From the NCBI RefSeq assembly GCF_037392515.1, contig NC_090281.1:42756645-42820644 (forward strand): a stretch of 64,000 nt of DNA, read 5' to 3'. This DNA comes from Haliotis asinina (Eukaryota > Mollusca > Gastropoda > Lepetellida > Haliotidae). The stretch's first letter is position 1. Every line of letters begins with the position of its first letter. The position numbers and the translations under genes are program-made. The notes beneath the pieces are model-generated. The model saw only the letters and a program-made list of their open reading frames with translations. It was not told the DNA's origin and ran no database searches. This document shows positions 24,201 through 39,200 of this stretch, in pieces.

Positions 24201-27200
24201 CTCTCCCAGCTGTCCCCAGGGTCATGGAACACCTCATCATCATCTGAACAACTCTCACCATCGTTCTGAAACACAAAGTTGCCTATCAAAAGGTACTGAA
24301 TCATAGAATCTGCATAGAAGACTACTTGCATATATTACATGAATCATTTAGACAAGTGCCGATACTGGCATAGATTTGGTGAGTGAGTGAGTTTAGTTTT
24401 ACGCCGCTTTTTAGCAATATTCCAGCAATATCACGGCAGGGGACACCAGAAAATGGGCGTCACACGGCATAGATTTGGTGTCACATGAAGATCAACATCT
24501 ACAATATCAGTGTAAGCCAAATGTTTTCAAATTGTCCATTCAGTGACATAACAGTGGCCCTGCATTGATGCACCCAATCAATGGCTTTTCAAGTTAAAAT
24601 TTAATAGCTGACATTTTATGGCAATACAAGTAACAGATGTGAACTACTCTGGTCATGAACAGTACAACTTGCCTGGAAAAGGTCCCTCATCTGAAGCAAC
24701 TTCTCCTCAAACTTGACCAGTGTCCAGTACGTGCAGATGTTATGTTTGGTGTTGGTCACTTTGATGAGGGGCTTCACTTGGTCATCTTCCAATATGTCTT
24801 CCCGGCTGAATGTCTGCAGCATGACATCAACAACTGCTCTCATTATTTTCTTTAGTTTCATATATGTAAAACTTTCCATGATATAAAAATGTTCGTCCAA
24901 ACTGATGAAAAACATGCATGCAAAGTTCGGCTTTATGAACACTCACTGCCTCATGTACCACATAACCACACACACATGATAGTGGAAGTTCACAACTAAA
25001 CTAAAACATGTAAAGAAGTCTTATCAAAGCAAAATCACTGACTACTACCACAGAAACAAGATTTGCTATTTGTCCGGAAACATCACGATGAAGCCATGCT
25101 ATTGCCACTTCATTGGATTGCATGCCTTAAATTCCCTGGCCATTCAATGACATATATAAAACTCACATAACTACAGGACACAACAGAAAGTATATATCAT
25201 AAACCATTTAATTACCTAAGTCTGAGTAATATTGTTGGTTGTTTAATGCTGCACTCATCGATATTTCATCTATATGACGGTCGTCTACAAATAATCCAGT
25301 CTGGACCAGACAATCCAGTGATCAACAGCATGAGCATCAGTCTACGCACTTGGGATACTATGACATGTATCAACCAAGTCAGCAAGTCTAAATTTTGAAA
25401 CAATTCTGAAGTAATGAAAGTGTTTCTGCATGTTCAACAGCCACTCACCGTATTCTTCTTCAGATACTGACTGATCTTGTTGGCTTCTCTGAGTAGCAAT
25501 GCAACTTTGTAGAGGTCAGTGCGGCCTGTCATAGTATCAGGCACCCGCTGGCGTTTTGATGGTGTCATCATTTCTGTTCGCTTCTGTTTTAATTTCTCCA
25601 GGTCCTCCGCTGCTTTCTGTTTCTCTGAGTGCAGCAGTTCCAGTAGCCGAGACCTGCCTAGTGATAGCTCACCCAAGGTCTGCATTATAGAAATGACATT
25701 GTCTCGCATTGCCCTCCTAATTGTAAATTATGAAATACTAGAAGCATGTTGGGTGCCTGATCACTCTTACTTCATTTGTACAAAAGAAGAACAATGTATT
25801 ATTAACCACAAACTTAAGACTTCTAAGGTGTTAATCTTAGCGCTAAGGTGACTGTAACTACCATAGATTTATGGCTTTTTCTACAATGGAACCCAGGACT
25901 AATATATTGTTGACCCTGTGCTCTGTGAAGCAGTCTGTGATGAAGATGCTGTTACATACCTTCTCTGCTGCCTGGGCCTCCTCAACCTGCCTCCTCCTCC
26001 CCGCCATCACCTCCTGCTCCAGCATCTGCAACATCATCACATCGTTGTAGGCAACTAAACACAACACAAGTAGAAGAGTCAGAGGAAATATAATAACCAG
26101 GCATTCATTCATAATTAACATCCAGATTTATCCTCAGTACATTATATGCTGACAGATGTGCTCACCATCTTCTGTTTCTTCAGCTTGTTGATAATATCCT
26201 CAGCCTCCTGTCGCCACTCCTCAGCCTTGCGTGCCTCATGATTCTGGCTGCTCTGAAGCACAGGAGATTAGGCAAATGATTACACAGCTGCCATACTGGA
26301 TATCTGGCATCACTTCACAAAGCAGTGCATGTTCATCCAAAGCCTACTCTTGTCCACTTAGCTATGCCTACTCAAGTTTAAATGCCACTGCCCATTCTTG
26401 CTGGAATGCCAGAGCCCAACACAGGTATGCCATTTCAAAGTCATCAACCAGTGCCTGCTTTAGCTGTGCCTATGCCAGTTCACCTACCAGTTCCTTCTCA
26501 AGCTGTGCCTACTCCAGCCCTCCTTTCAGTGCCTACTGAAGTTCACCTACCAGTGCCTTCTCTAGCTCTGCTAGTCTGTCCTCGTAGCCAGTCTTCTGCT
26601 TGTCAAAGACCTGGGCAGCCTCCTTCCTAGCCTTCTCCACCTCCTGTACCAGCTCCTGCTGAGCCTGCCGCCGAGCCTCATCCAGCTCACTCTGCAGTCT
26701 GCAGCACAAGCACACATCTTTAGTCTGACAGTAAACATTACCACAAAGAAAACATCAACATTTTCACTTTGACTGAAATCAAGACAACAACTTATGCCAC
26801 ATAAGTTTTTTTGTTGTTCAGCAACATTCCAGCTATTTAGCGGTGGTGTGCAAATAATCAAGTCTGGACCAGACGATCAAGACAAAACAGCATGAGCATC
26901 GATCTACGCAAGCCTGATCACCTAGCAACCTCTCTTAATAAGCATGGGTTCCAGACAGATTCTAGCCTAAATCATTACAGGTGCCACCTCTGTAGAATGA
27001 CATACAATCTTGTGAACCAACCGATGATAATTATAGCTAAAGCTTGTGACCACCACTCAAGACCAATGCATTAAGGAGCTGTATACAGTACTGATGCCTG
27101 GGAATGCCTGTGGGGTCTGTAATCATGAACAGACAGATCCTGATTCACCAACCTTGCTTCCTGGACTCGCAGTAACTCCTGCTTGGCAAACTCAAAGTCC

Positions 27201-30200
27201 TTCACTTCACTGGATGTCAGACTCGTCTTCTTGCCCTTCTGGACTTCCATTGGATGGTTGAACCTGGACACAAAATAGCTCACTATGACAAACAGGAAGT
27301 GCTGTCAACAATGGCCAAAAGTCTTTTGACTATTAACATATTGTACTTGATTCAAAATCATATTTAGAAATAATTCAGATATACAGGTCGTTCTAACACC
27401 ATGTATGGTGTAATAAAGCACACTTTCACCCTCAGGTATTACAGTTAAAGCACAAGGATGTTTGCATACAATGATCTTAGCTGAGTGAAGCAACTGTAAG
27501 TCAAGACGAAGGATGCATTGGAGTAGTTTACTGTGAGAGGCTGTATGAGGTAATGACAACTGACATGCATCATGACGTCGGTTACACTGTGACAAAATGC
27601 AAAAGCATTTGATTATGACTAGAATGGCACAGTGATGACAACACATTGTGACATAATGCAAAAAAAGCACATCATCGTCTGATAAAGTACTGTTGGCACC
27701 TTTGCTCTTTCACCGAAGCATCTTAGAATTCATGTTACAGTAGGTCATACAAAGTTAACTTTACTATGCACCACTGAATATAATCAGCTGTTGAAACTAA
27801 CAACTGACCATCAGTTAGGACAAAGAGAGATGAAAACGACATTCTACCCACCGGAAGTAGTGGTCACCACCCAGGATCACACGGTCTGCCTGAAGATGAA
27901 CAAGACAAACATATGGATGACATTGTCATAACACATTACACACTGTCATCTGCCTACTAAACATATGTCATTAGAAAGTGGTCCAACATAACACTATTGA
28001 GATTACATATATGGAAGTCACACTGGTTGAGTGGGTTAGCATGGTAAGATGGCTGACTTTGTGTGCTTGTCTCTGAGAGTGAGGGGTATGAATCCTAGAT
28101 GGGACTTAACTCAACAAAAGTACTAAAATCTGCACTTTACGGAGAAATGTAATCCCAATATAACATGCATTGCATCACTAAACATATCATGTCATCTTAT
28201 CTCTGACTCAGTAAACAACTTATAAGAACACTGACATCATTCATTCAGTAAGTGAGACGGTGAGTTTAGCTTTATGCCCTTACTCAGCATTATTCCAGCT
28301 ATATGGCGGAGGTCTGCAAATAATCAAGTCTGGATCAGACAATCCAACGATCAACATCATGAGCACTGATCTGCACACTTGGGATACGATGACATGTGTC
28401 AAGCAAGTCAGCAAACCTGACCACCCAATCCTGTTAATTGTGTCTTAAGACAAGCTTGCTGTATTAAGGATCATTCCTGCCTAGATCTTCATGGGTCTCA
28501 TTCATTCAACTGTATGCCTGTCATGCTTACATGATGGAGTATCGTGGGCTCAGAGATGAGATTCCCATTGACATAGGTAGGTGCATCTCCAATTGGAGTA
28601 ATACTGATCACAGCCTCCACATTGTTGATGATGCTGAAAGAGATATCCACATCATTCTAAATATTAATTCCATGAAAATAATAAACACAAAAACACAAAC
28701 ACATTTTCACATTGATAGTTTTCACAAAACTCCTAATTGATGCAAAAAAAAAAATGGCAAAATATCAAGTGAATCCCCGTCTGAAGTTGAATATTGACAA
28801 CACACCAGTGATTGTCAGCAATAAGCGCCCCGTTGAGTTGTATATCATGTTTTGAAGTCTCGCTCATGCGGCCAACCCGTGTCTGCCCCTCTTTGATGAC
28901 ATAGAGCAACATCTCTGATAACTGCGGGTCCTCGTTCAGGTTCACCAAGTTTGGGAGCTTGTTGTCAACTTTCAGAGCAATGCCTGATTTCTGAAACAAA
29001 GAAGGTTTTGTCATACTCATAGTATATTACATCAATATAATAACATATATACAAGCAGTCTCACCTTAACCTTGTCTGACAATAACGTGAAACATTTGCC
29101 AAGGGCATATGAAGAATAAGTATATTCCCTACTATAATGATGACAACATGTCCTTGATACAGTCCCCTCAAACCATGCTAACCCAATACTATCCTGATTT
29201 TACTTTGACTCCTACATCTGTATAAGCTATCAAGTAAGTATCTCACAGAAGCAGTTTCAATGCTTTCCATGTCAGCTCAAATGTAGGATGTTCACCTCAT
29301 GAACAATTCCATGACTGTTGTCTACATGTCTTTGTGGGGAGCAAAACACCAAATTTGCCATTACTGGTTTAATCTATACTACATAATCTTCAAAACCATC
29401 TCAACATGTGATCGTAGTATGTGACAAAAACCTATGAGTCCACTAATATGACTCTTGGCATCTTTTCAGATTTTAGTGTCAATGTAATGAGTCAAGCTAG
29501 CCAGAATGAGTTTTTTGCCATAATATTTAAGCAATACCACATCTGAGTACACCAGAAATGGGCTTCACACATCATACCTATTTGGGGAATCGAACCTGAG
29601 TCTTCAGAGTGACAAGCGAACACTTTAAGCACCAAGCTACCCCACCACCCTCAGTTAACCAGATCACAGTTTACAATGCTTGTGCATCAGAAAGTGGTAA
29701 AGGCATAAACTGCCATGAAGAAATGAGACAACTGAAATTTAAAAGCTATTTAGGAATAACTACAATTTAGTGCTATCAAGAAGTAAGCCTCTGTTATCCA
29801 GAGTTGTCGTCTGTTCCAACTCACCTCCAGCATCCGACCTTCAGCAACTTTTTTCTCTTCAGACCTTCTGAGTCTCTCCTGCCAGGACCTGGGAGAAGAA
29901 AGAATGGGGTCTATGAATGCGTTGATAGACACATACTCTGACTCAGGCTCAAATTCACATCCTCTCACATTCGCAAAAAACACACTTAACCACATTTTGC
30001 CAGGCATAGCAGTTTTAAGCCTCATGCAATCCTCAATTCTCATGCTCAACCTGACTCTAAACCTACTTTCACACTAACCTACTCGTTCTCACCCTCCTTC
30101 CACTGCTTTCAAAGATTTATAGGTTATATAGAACAAGTTTTGTTAATTGTGTTCATAATGAGAAACTTCTCACACAAGACAAAGGGCATATGTAAAGAAA

Positions 30201-33200
30201 GGAGTGAACTGGTTGTGGTCTGACCTTGACATTTCATCCATCTCCCTCTCCTTCTCCATCAGCCTGTCTCGGAGGGTGGCGATCTCCATCAGACTGGAGG
30301 CATGGCTCTCGTCACAGACACTCCCAGCTGTCTTACCTCGCAACTTCTCAATCTCAGACCGCAGCTCTGCAAACAGACATGTTACTTGATCATTGTAATG
30401 GTGGTGGAAAGCAGACATGATGATCCCCTTGTGAAATGTTAGGAATGTTATGCTTAAATATCTATATCTCCAACTGCATACAAAAAATGCAGGAGTAACT
30501 TGAAATTTATTGCTTTTATTTGATTCTTAACTTTAACAATTTGCAAGCAAATTAACAGTCCTAGTTCTTTGTGAGTATAAATCATGCTTATTGAAAAACA
30601 TGAAAATACTAATATGCGTTACTTTGTTAATAATTTCCGCAGATTTGGCATCCTGAAAACGCTCATCTTCTTCCCATGAATATGGGTAAGCATGCTGATT
30701 CGTTGCATTAGCATGAACAAATACAACCATCACAGAATATGTAGCACTGTGCTAAGGGAAGGGAAGTAACTCTTTGACTTACAGTTTTCCTGAATTCTTT
30801 ATATATATGTGACTTCTGGCAATTATAAACCAACCATGCATTTGTGTTACCCAAAATCCATTAACAATTCATAAACAGAGATGCATACACAGTGAAAGAA
30901 ATGACTTAAATATGTCCATCATCTAGTGTACCAAAATATGTGTGTATTTTTGGGTAAAATGTTATGCAATGTGTCCTGCAACCATCTATATCATTGTGTC
31001 TGCTTTCTCAACTCACCTCGAATAATTTTGGCCTTGGGGTCTTCATTGACACGCACAACATTCACGATGGACCGGGCCTGTTTGGCATATCTGGGGAAAT
31101 AAGTTCACATGGAATCTGTTACTCCAAACATGATCCAAATACAGGACAGTGATATAACAGTCTAACTGAAGCTGATGTACAATAGACTCCCTTTCCCACC
31201 ATTACGGTCACATGACTAACCACGCTTGCCACTGTCTGAATCTCATAAGCCTGACACAAGAACTACTGGTAATTCAACATGCCTGAGAGGAGCAGTTGGA
31301 AGGGCTAGACGCCATGAGTTAGTATATATATAAAATATCAGTTTTATTTCCCTTATCCTGACTCATGCTTACTATGCTCACAGAATCCGACGGAAACAGT
31401 GGTGGGCAAGGCTAAATTGGATTCTGCTGACTACCATACATCTGATATACAGATCAGCTAGCGTCCTGCTAGTGTCTAATGCGTCTGTATGTCAAGATTT
31501 CCAATCAAGATCAGTCATGACCATTCTTCATGTACAAGTATCTTCATTACAAGTACATGGTCATAATCACTCAACGTGATCACTCAGTACATGCAGGTAG
31601 ATCTACGTAGAGCTAGACTGACTGCCCTCGCCACTCCAGTTGAATATCCTCAATGTTGCAAACAGACTTTGATACAATCCATATGTGAAGTTGGAACGAT
31701 GCTGTATTGCAGCATGCTTGTGTGATGTGTGGATGGATGAGTAGGTTATTCCATTGTGGTAGTTGCAATGTTGGGTATCCTAGTTTGTCAATGAGTACTG
31801 GGAACCAATCTGTCACTGGTCAGTAAGGCGTGACCAAAACCAGTTGTGTTGGTATCATCCGTTTTAATCTTCCTGTTCATTTTCGGCAGTAGCACTGGAG
31901 GGGGGAACAAATAAGTGTTCAGTCCTTCCTACCTGATGCTGAGAGCATCTGTAACCCACACTAACAGGTCCAGCATTGGAGATACAAATGTTGGTATCTG
32001 CTTGTTGAACCTTGTGGCAAATAGGTCTATTTGTGGGGATCTGAATGTCTGACTGATGAGTCGAAATGCCTCTCGATGCAGCATCCATTCTGTTGGAGAT
32101 GGTTGTAGAGGGCATGACTGTGTCAGCCATGATGTTGCGTGCACCTGGGATGTGACAAGGTTTTATGTAGAGGATCAAGTCAGCGACGATGTCGAAGATT
32201 TGAAAGGTTAGCTGGAGCAGTGTGTGAGATCATGCTGATCTTTGCTTGTTAATTTAGAACCCTACTGTGAAGTTGTCTGTATGAACCATCAGTAGTTTGT
32301 TCCTCAATGCTGTTAACCAGTGCTGTACTTTGTTGATGACAGCTTTCATCCCCTGGTGGTTGATATGCTGAATGTGTTCATTGCTCTTCCAGATTCCTAC
32401 TCCCACTTTGTGCTTCAGGTGAGCACCCCAGCCTTGTAGTGATGCATCTACGCGGAGATGGTTGCTGTAGATCTGCTCTACTATACAGGTCCCACTGCAG
32501 ACATTCAGTCGGTGATTCCACTGTAGTAGATATCGTCTCAAGTAGTCTGACAGAGCAATCCAGTCCAGTGTGCTGAATCAGGAATCGGTGTAATGGGTGT
32601 AGTTGTAGATGTCCTCATCTGGTCAAATCCTGATGTGAGCAGACCAAGTAGACATTGCCACTGTTGTAGTGGTAATGGAGAAAGTAGAGCTTGTTCCATC
32701 ACCGACCGTTTCTCTGGGGCGACGATGTGGTTTAACACAGTCATGGATTGCTTCCCAAAGAACTGAAGATCTTGCTCCAACTTTAATTCTGATTTCCGTA
32801 GATTTTCAATCTGAGTTGAGTTAGCAGCCTGATGGTGAAGTTGAACTGTAGTCTAGGTTGACTAGTCTTGTGATGCACTTGAATGATGACATCCAGGTAA
32901 AAGGCACTGCCACTGCCAATGTAGGTAGGTGACTACTGGCTTGGTGACCCAAGTAAATAGTCTCCGAAATGAATTGTTGATCCTTCTTCTGGGTGATAAG
33001 TACAGATAGCATCATCCTTTCTTCTTCATTCTCCAGGTTGCTGAACTTGCTGGTTAAAGCCTCAAAGAAGGTGCGCTGAGTAGTTGCGTCCAGCTGAGCT
33101 TGTCCCTTATCCTCCACTTTGTAGGATCTACTACGATCCTCACTGATGAACTTATAAGACTTGTCTACTTCGGGTGCTTTCATAGAAGACTCCATATGAT

Positions 33201-36200
33201 AAAGTGGGAATCAACAAGCGTTGAAGGGTGGGATGTCCACACAGCAAGTGTTATCATGGTCCTCCTGTCTATGTATATCCCTGGAACTTCTACCACTTCG
33301 TGAGTGCCTTCGTTCTTTCCTATGTGAGTTCATATCTGATGAAGACGACGAATGATAACGGCGTCTCCGACGAACTGGGAATGCAGACAGAGAATGCTTG
33401 CGGCTGTGGTGGGATCTATGAGTGCATGCACTTGGCGAGTCGATGGAATTAACATCATCCCTCCTGCGACATGAGGATACAGCTGATGGCTATGATTTCT
33501 GTGAATGGGAGCATGCATACAGTGCCTCTTCTTCATCCGACGGACCTATTGCAACTATCACAAAGGGAAACTGTAGTTGTAGCTGTTGAGTGGCATTTCC
33601 ATTCTTCTTCGTTACGGCAATACAACAAGTGCATCATATGAGTGGTGAACTGTTCCATGAAGAGGCCAGTGTCCAGTGACTGTGGTGCAAGCAGCATCGG
33701 TTGGTTCGAAGAAGCATCTGACAGTAGACTCAGGACGATGCAGCGTAGTAGACGATGTAGTTGATGAAGGTCTAGTAGACACAGCTTGTTGATCGTGTGT
33801 GCCGTTGATCTGTACCTCAGGAGGTAGCAGTGGAGGTTAATCACAGATGTGACATATATCGAGAGGAGTGATCTCATCACTTAAGAACTTTCAAGAAGTC
33901 ATTGAGTGTTGTTTCAGTGCAGGTCTAATAATTGAAGACAATTTCTTACGACATTCTCTTCTGAGATCTAGACGAAGACTCAGTGGTCTCTTGACCATGT
34001 CCACAGGATACGTCTGTCTGATCAATAAAATGACAAATGTCACCATGTCAGCCATGCGGTTACAAGACACACAATCAACTGATTTAGACATGGCTAGTGA
34101 GAGCCTACGTTGTTTGTCCTTCACACACCTTTTTGAACAGAATATAAATATAATGTAAATTCTGAAATGGATAAATTCTTGCAAAGTTCACAGCGAACAG
34201 TGGAAGAACAAATAGGTTTGCATGAAGGACTTACTACATGCAGATCAACTGCCGACAGCCATAATTTACACTGGGAACACAATTTCATCAATTTAGACCA
34301 AGTATAAGACAAGAACATTTTTAGATTTTACATAAAGACGACAGTACTTACAATCCAAAAACTGAATACAACATAATTTAGACGAAGATTAAGCAAAACC
34401 CTATCGCCGCATCAGGGCCCAAAGTGCCACCAACCATCCTCGTCGGGCGATGAAGAAGAGAGTGACAAGCATGGCTGGTCATGTGACCATAATTGCAGGA
34501 AAGGGAGGTTTCCAGTGGGTAGGTGTATCCACCTTCTTCACATAGAGTAAGGAATTAAGCATAATAAGCATGAGTCAGGACAAGGAAAAATAATAGTGGC
34601 ATCAAGCCACTCTAAGTTTGACATAATGACATTCAAGATGGCATCATTAAATTCCATCACGGCAGAATGTGTGAGTTTACGTCTGTGCCACTTCTAGCAA
34701 TATTCCAGCATTATCAGGGTGAGGGACACCAGGAATGAACTTCACACATTGTATTAATGTGTGGCAAGGAACCACTGGACTACCCCACTGCCCCCAATCA
34801 TTTCAGACTGATCTCATGCCATTCACTAGAGCTGTGGCAATATATCGTACTATCGATAATCGTGATACTTATCGAATGATAAATATATCGATACTTTTTT
34901 TCATATCATGAAATGTATTGTTGACCTCAAAGTTGTTACCTGATAGTAGAAATTGACAGTAATGTCAGTATTTACACTGTTACTTGATATCAAAATGTCA
35001 GAAAATAACTGAAGATAGCATATCGTGATGTGTATCGAATCGTATCTTTCAAACATATGGTGATACGTATCGCATCGTGAATATTCTGTATCGTCACACC
35101 TCTACCATTCACACTGCTGTCATTCTACAGTGGCACCATTCCATTCCAGAGTGCCATTCCACATTGATGTCATGTCCTTCTTGAGTGATGTCATGCCATT
35201 CCAATTTCCATAGTGATGCCATGCCATTCCACTGTGCTGTCATTCCAGAATGGCACCATTCCATTCCCAAGTGCCATTCCATAGTGATGTAATTCCCGAG
35301 TCATTCCCGAGTGATGTCATGCCATTCCATAGAGATGCCATGCCGTGCCGTTCAACAGTGGTGTCATTCCTGAGTGATGTCATGCCATTCTAGAGTGATG
35401 TCATGCCATTCCAATGCTGTTATGCCATTCCTGAGTGACATCATGTCATTCCTCAGTGATGTCATGCCATTCCAGAGAGCTGTCATGACAATCCACAGTG
35501 ATGCCATGCCATTCCAGAGTGATCTCTTGCCATTTTACTATGACGCCATGTCCTTGCAGAGTGATGTCATGCCATTCCTGAGTGATGTCATGTCATTCCA
35601 AAGTGCTGTATTGACATTCCAGAGAGATGTCATGCCATTCCAGAGTGCCGTCATGCCATTCCACAGTGATATCAGGCCATTCCACAGTGATGTCTTTGCA
35701 AAGTTATGTCATGTCATTCCAAAGTGGCATGACAATCCAGCCTAACATCATTTAGATTTGTGTCATGACATTCTGACATTTCAACAAGACATTTCGTAGT
35801 GACGTAATGACATTAAAGAAGATGACATGACATTACAGGATATTCTAGAGCGACACCGTATTTGTAGGCCAGGTTAAAATGCTGTTCAAGCTGGGCTGTT
35901 CCCAGAATGGGTATCAATCCAGGACACACATATAGCCAGTCACAGACTGTAGCCGCCTGATGCTCCTCAAATGGATTCCCGCTTCCCAACATCTTCAACT
36001 AAATCTCACCTGAGTGTGCTAAGTGTTTCTTCTGTATGGTGGTTCGCTGGGCTGATGGTGGCTATCATGGCCGTCTTGGAGTTGCCACCCAGACTCTCCT
36101 TCAGCAACCTGCAGCAACAAGAACATTCTGTTGACAGACTGACTAAGAGTGAATGACAGTCTATGCATAAACTATAGCTGTACTCACCAAGTAAGCACAG

Positions 36201-39200
36201 AGTCTTGGTATGTAATACAGCTGTACTCATATAAGCACAGAGTCTTCATGTGGAATATAGTTGTATTCACCATGTAAGCACTGAATCTTGGTATGGAATA
36301 CACCTGTACTCACCATGTAAGCACGGAGTCTCGGTATGGAATGAAACGCTTCTTCTTTGAAGTCGACTGGTCTGAGAGAAGGGAGATAACTTTCCCCAAG
36401 GTCATCAGGGACTTGTTGATGTTGGCTCCTTCCTATTATTCAACATATAAACAGTGAGTTCCAAATACTTTTTAGCATACTCAAACTTATATGCTAGCAA
36501 TATTTTCAATATGAACTAGAACAAGTTGATCTTACTGAACAAGAACTTTCATTTGACACGTCGCTCAAATTCCTGACTGACAGTTAATTTCAAAGTTAAT
36601 AAACTGCCACATTTCTATTTGATGTATAGCAGTGAAATGTATTCCAGATCTTCAAAGAGTCCACTGACTGACATTGTTAGAAAAGACCTGGGTCTCATTC
36701 CGCCAACTGATCTTAGCCCAACACCAATCATAAACCCCTAAAATCCCAATCTTAGCGTGACATTACTATCAGCTAACCAGTCTTACCCAAGTCAATCGTA
36801 AAGTTAAGATGAAATTTTTTTTACAAAATGGCTGTTTTTCTGTGACAAGGGTAAACAGGATTTTGCGAGGACTCTTTTCTTGATTCAAGGTTTGTACATA
36901 AATATAAGATGTAAGTAATCAGAATGAATCTGACTACCTATGTATTGTTATTTGTTATCGTTTTCACTGAAAGAGGAGAAGCCAGAAATGATGATAATTA
37001 CCATTGTCTGCTTGATTTTGCATGTCAGAGCGTCACATTGCATGGAAACTTTGACAGTTTCTTTTGAAAATTGTCAAATCATTGCATCTATTTTTAATTT
37101 CTCGTATCTTGCTACGATGCTCTTTCCATGTTCCAAAGGTACTGAGCCATTCAAAACAATGAATAGATGCCTGGATGTCAAAAACTTTTATTAAATGCAA
37201 CACAGTGCAAAATTGGAATTTTCCTTTCACTGGAAACAGGCGCAGTCTTTCGAACACAGCATTTGTTTTCACACCCAATATCTGTTATCTTTTATTTTAC
37301 CCAGACAGTTGGCATTGGTGACAAAGACCACTTGTAATTTGGTTTTAAAATGAGTGGGGAAGTCAGTGATGCATTTGTCGCAACTGACTATGAAATAGTC
37401 TTGATGTAATTATTGTCTCGAAATTGTTGCGAAACACGATTTTGTAAACACTATCCAATATGGTAGAAAGCATATTTAGTGTCTGTGTAAGTGTATTTTT
37501 GCAAACATCCCAACCAATTCTAGGTTCATCGGCAACATTTCAGAATTAACATTAGTGGTTTCATGCAAAAACCAATATCAGTGATCATTAATATATTATT
37601 TCTGAAATTCAATACAAGTTCCATCTGTTATACTATGCAAAGGGAGATAATTCATGCCTCGCTTTTTCTATCTTAGCTAGAATGGGATCATTGTTGCACC
37701 TACCCTGAGTCTCTCGCCAGAGGTCTGAGCTGCTGACTGTCTCTCACTCCCTGCTAGGTCCACCAGGTTGATCTTGCTGTTAACAGAGCTGTCATGGTCC
37801 TGTCCCTCCAGGCGCTCCGTCTGATGGCAGAAAATATCATATACACCATGCAGTTCCAGGGCTTGTAGACATGTCCACTTATGTACTAACAACCTCCTTG
37901 CAGTAATTCCTTCCGTATACATTACAATATAATACCACTGAACATGTCTACAGCTTGTACTGACAACAAAACCTGCATCATGTTGCATCTCATTCAACGT
38001 ATCTACAATCTTTCCTTACTGATCATGTTTGACAGCATTTGTATTTTTGCTAAACAATATTCATGATGCTTCAGATTTTGAACAAAAAAACAACCATTCA
38101 GAAGCCAGAATTTTACGGCATCAGTTATGACATTGCCCTTGTCCTCTAACTAGTGAGATGCTATGACTGACCCTGGTCTGTGTCATGACAATGGTGAAGA
38201 CGGAGTGGGACCTGCTGCTCTTGTCATTCATCCCTGTGGCTGCTGTGGCTCTGTTCTTGTTTCCAAGTGTGATCCAGCCCTGGAACAAACAGACCAGATG
38301 TCAGAGATGGACTCATCTTTGTGGGTGGTTGTACCACAGCTGCATAGAAAAGGTCTGAACTATGACCCTTGTCTTTGACGAAGGTCAGTTATAGCCATGA
38401 TGCATTTTGTCCATCCAATCACTGTAGCGAGGAGTGCATGAATTTTGCTTTCTGTTTAGTTTTCTACTTATTGTAGACATAACAAGGACATGTACTAACT
38501 AACCTTCACATCTTCAAAAGAGTTGACAACAAAGGTGGACAGTCCTTCAACATATGGTCCTAGCACTGGATGTTCCCGAACCTTCAGCTGAAATACACAA
38601 ACATGCCATTAATGTCAAATAACCTTATGAACAACATCATTAGAAACAATTATTTACAATGGATTGTCAACACCCTGATAACATGGTAACAGTGAAGATA
38701 TCCCATCAACTAACATCTAAGTACACAGAATGACTCAGCCTGTAAAACAGCCAGTGTTGTAAACTTACTGTTGGTTTCTTGCCTCCTTTGTCTTTAGATG
38801 ACATCAGAAGGTCATGAATCTTTTCATTGTAAATCTCAAAGAAGCTGATTTCAACGCTGATCTTCACCTGAAACAGAAACACTTTAGTGTGCTAGTGTTT
38901 CAACGTAGTGTGATGGGTAACATTATTATGGCCAAATCATTTATCAATGATCAAATCAGTCTGCATGTTCAAGACATACAGTCCATATATCCATATACCT
39001 TTGTGATACAAGACACGCAGTCAATAGTCCATAGAGACATACAATCCATAGAGAGTCGTAGTGCCAGTCATACAGTCCATAGTTGACTTGTCATACAGAT
39101 ATTTTCATATTGTGAATAAAGCTTTAATATCCTGCAAAAAACTGAATGATCATGGGCTCCAGAAAATGTTACCTTGTCCTTATCTCGAAAGTTTTCAGCT

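Noticed and set aside
26231..26630. Plus-strand Ser/Pro-rich frames opposite KIF14 exon 17
   Set aside because: They are antisense shadows of exon 17 and its intronic repeat.
35374..35745. 123-codon plus-strand frame
   Set aside because: It lies wholly within the irregular minisatellite of KIF14 intron 9.
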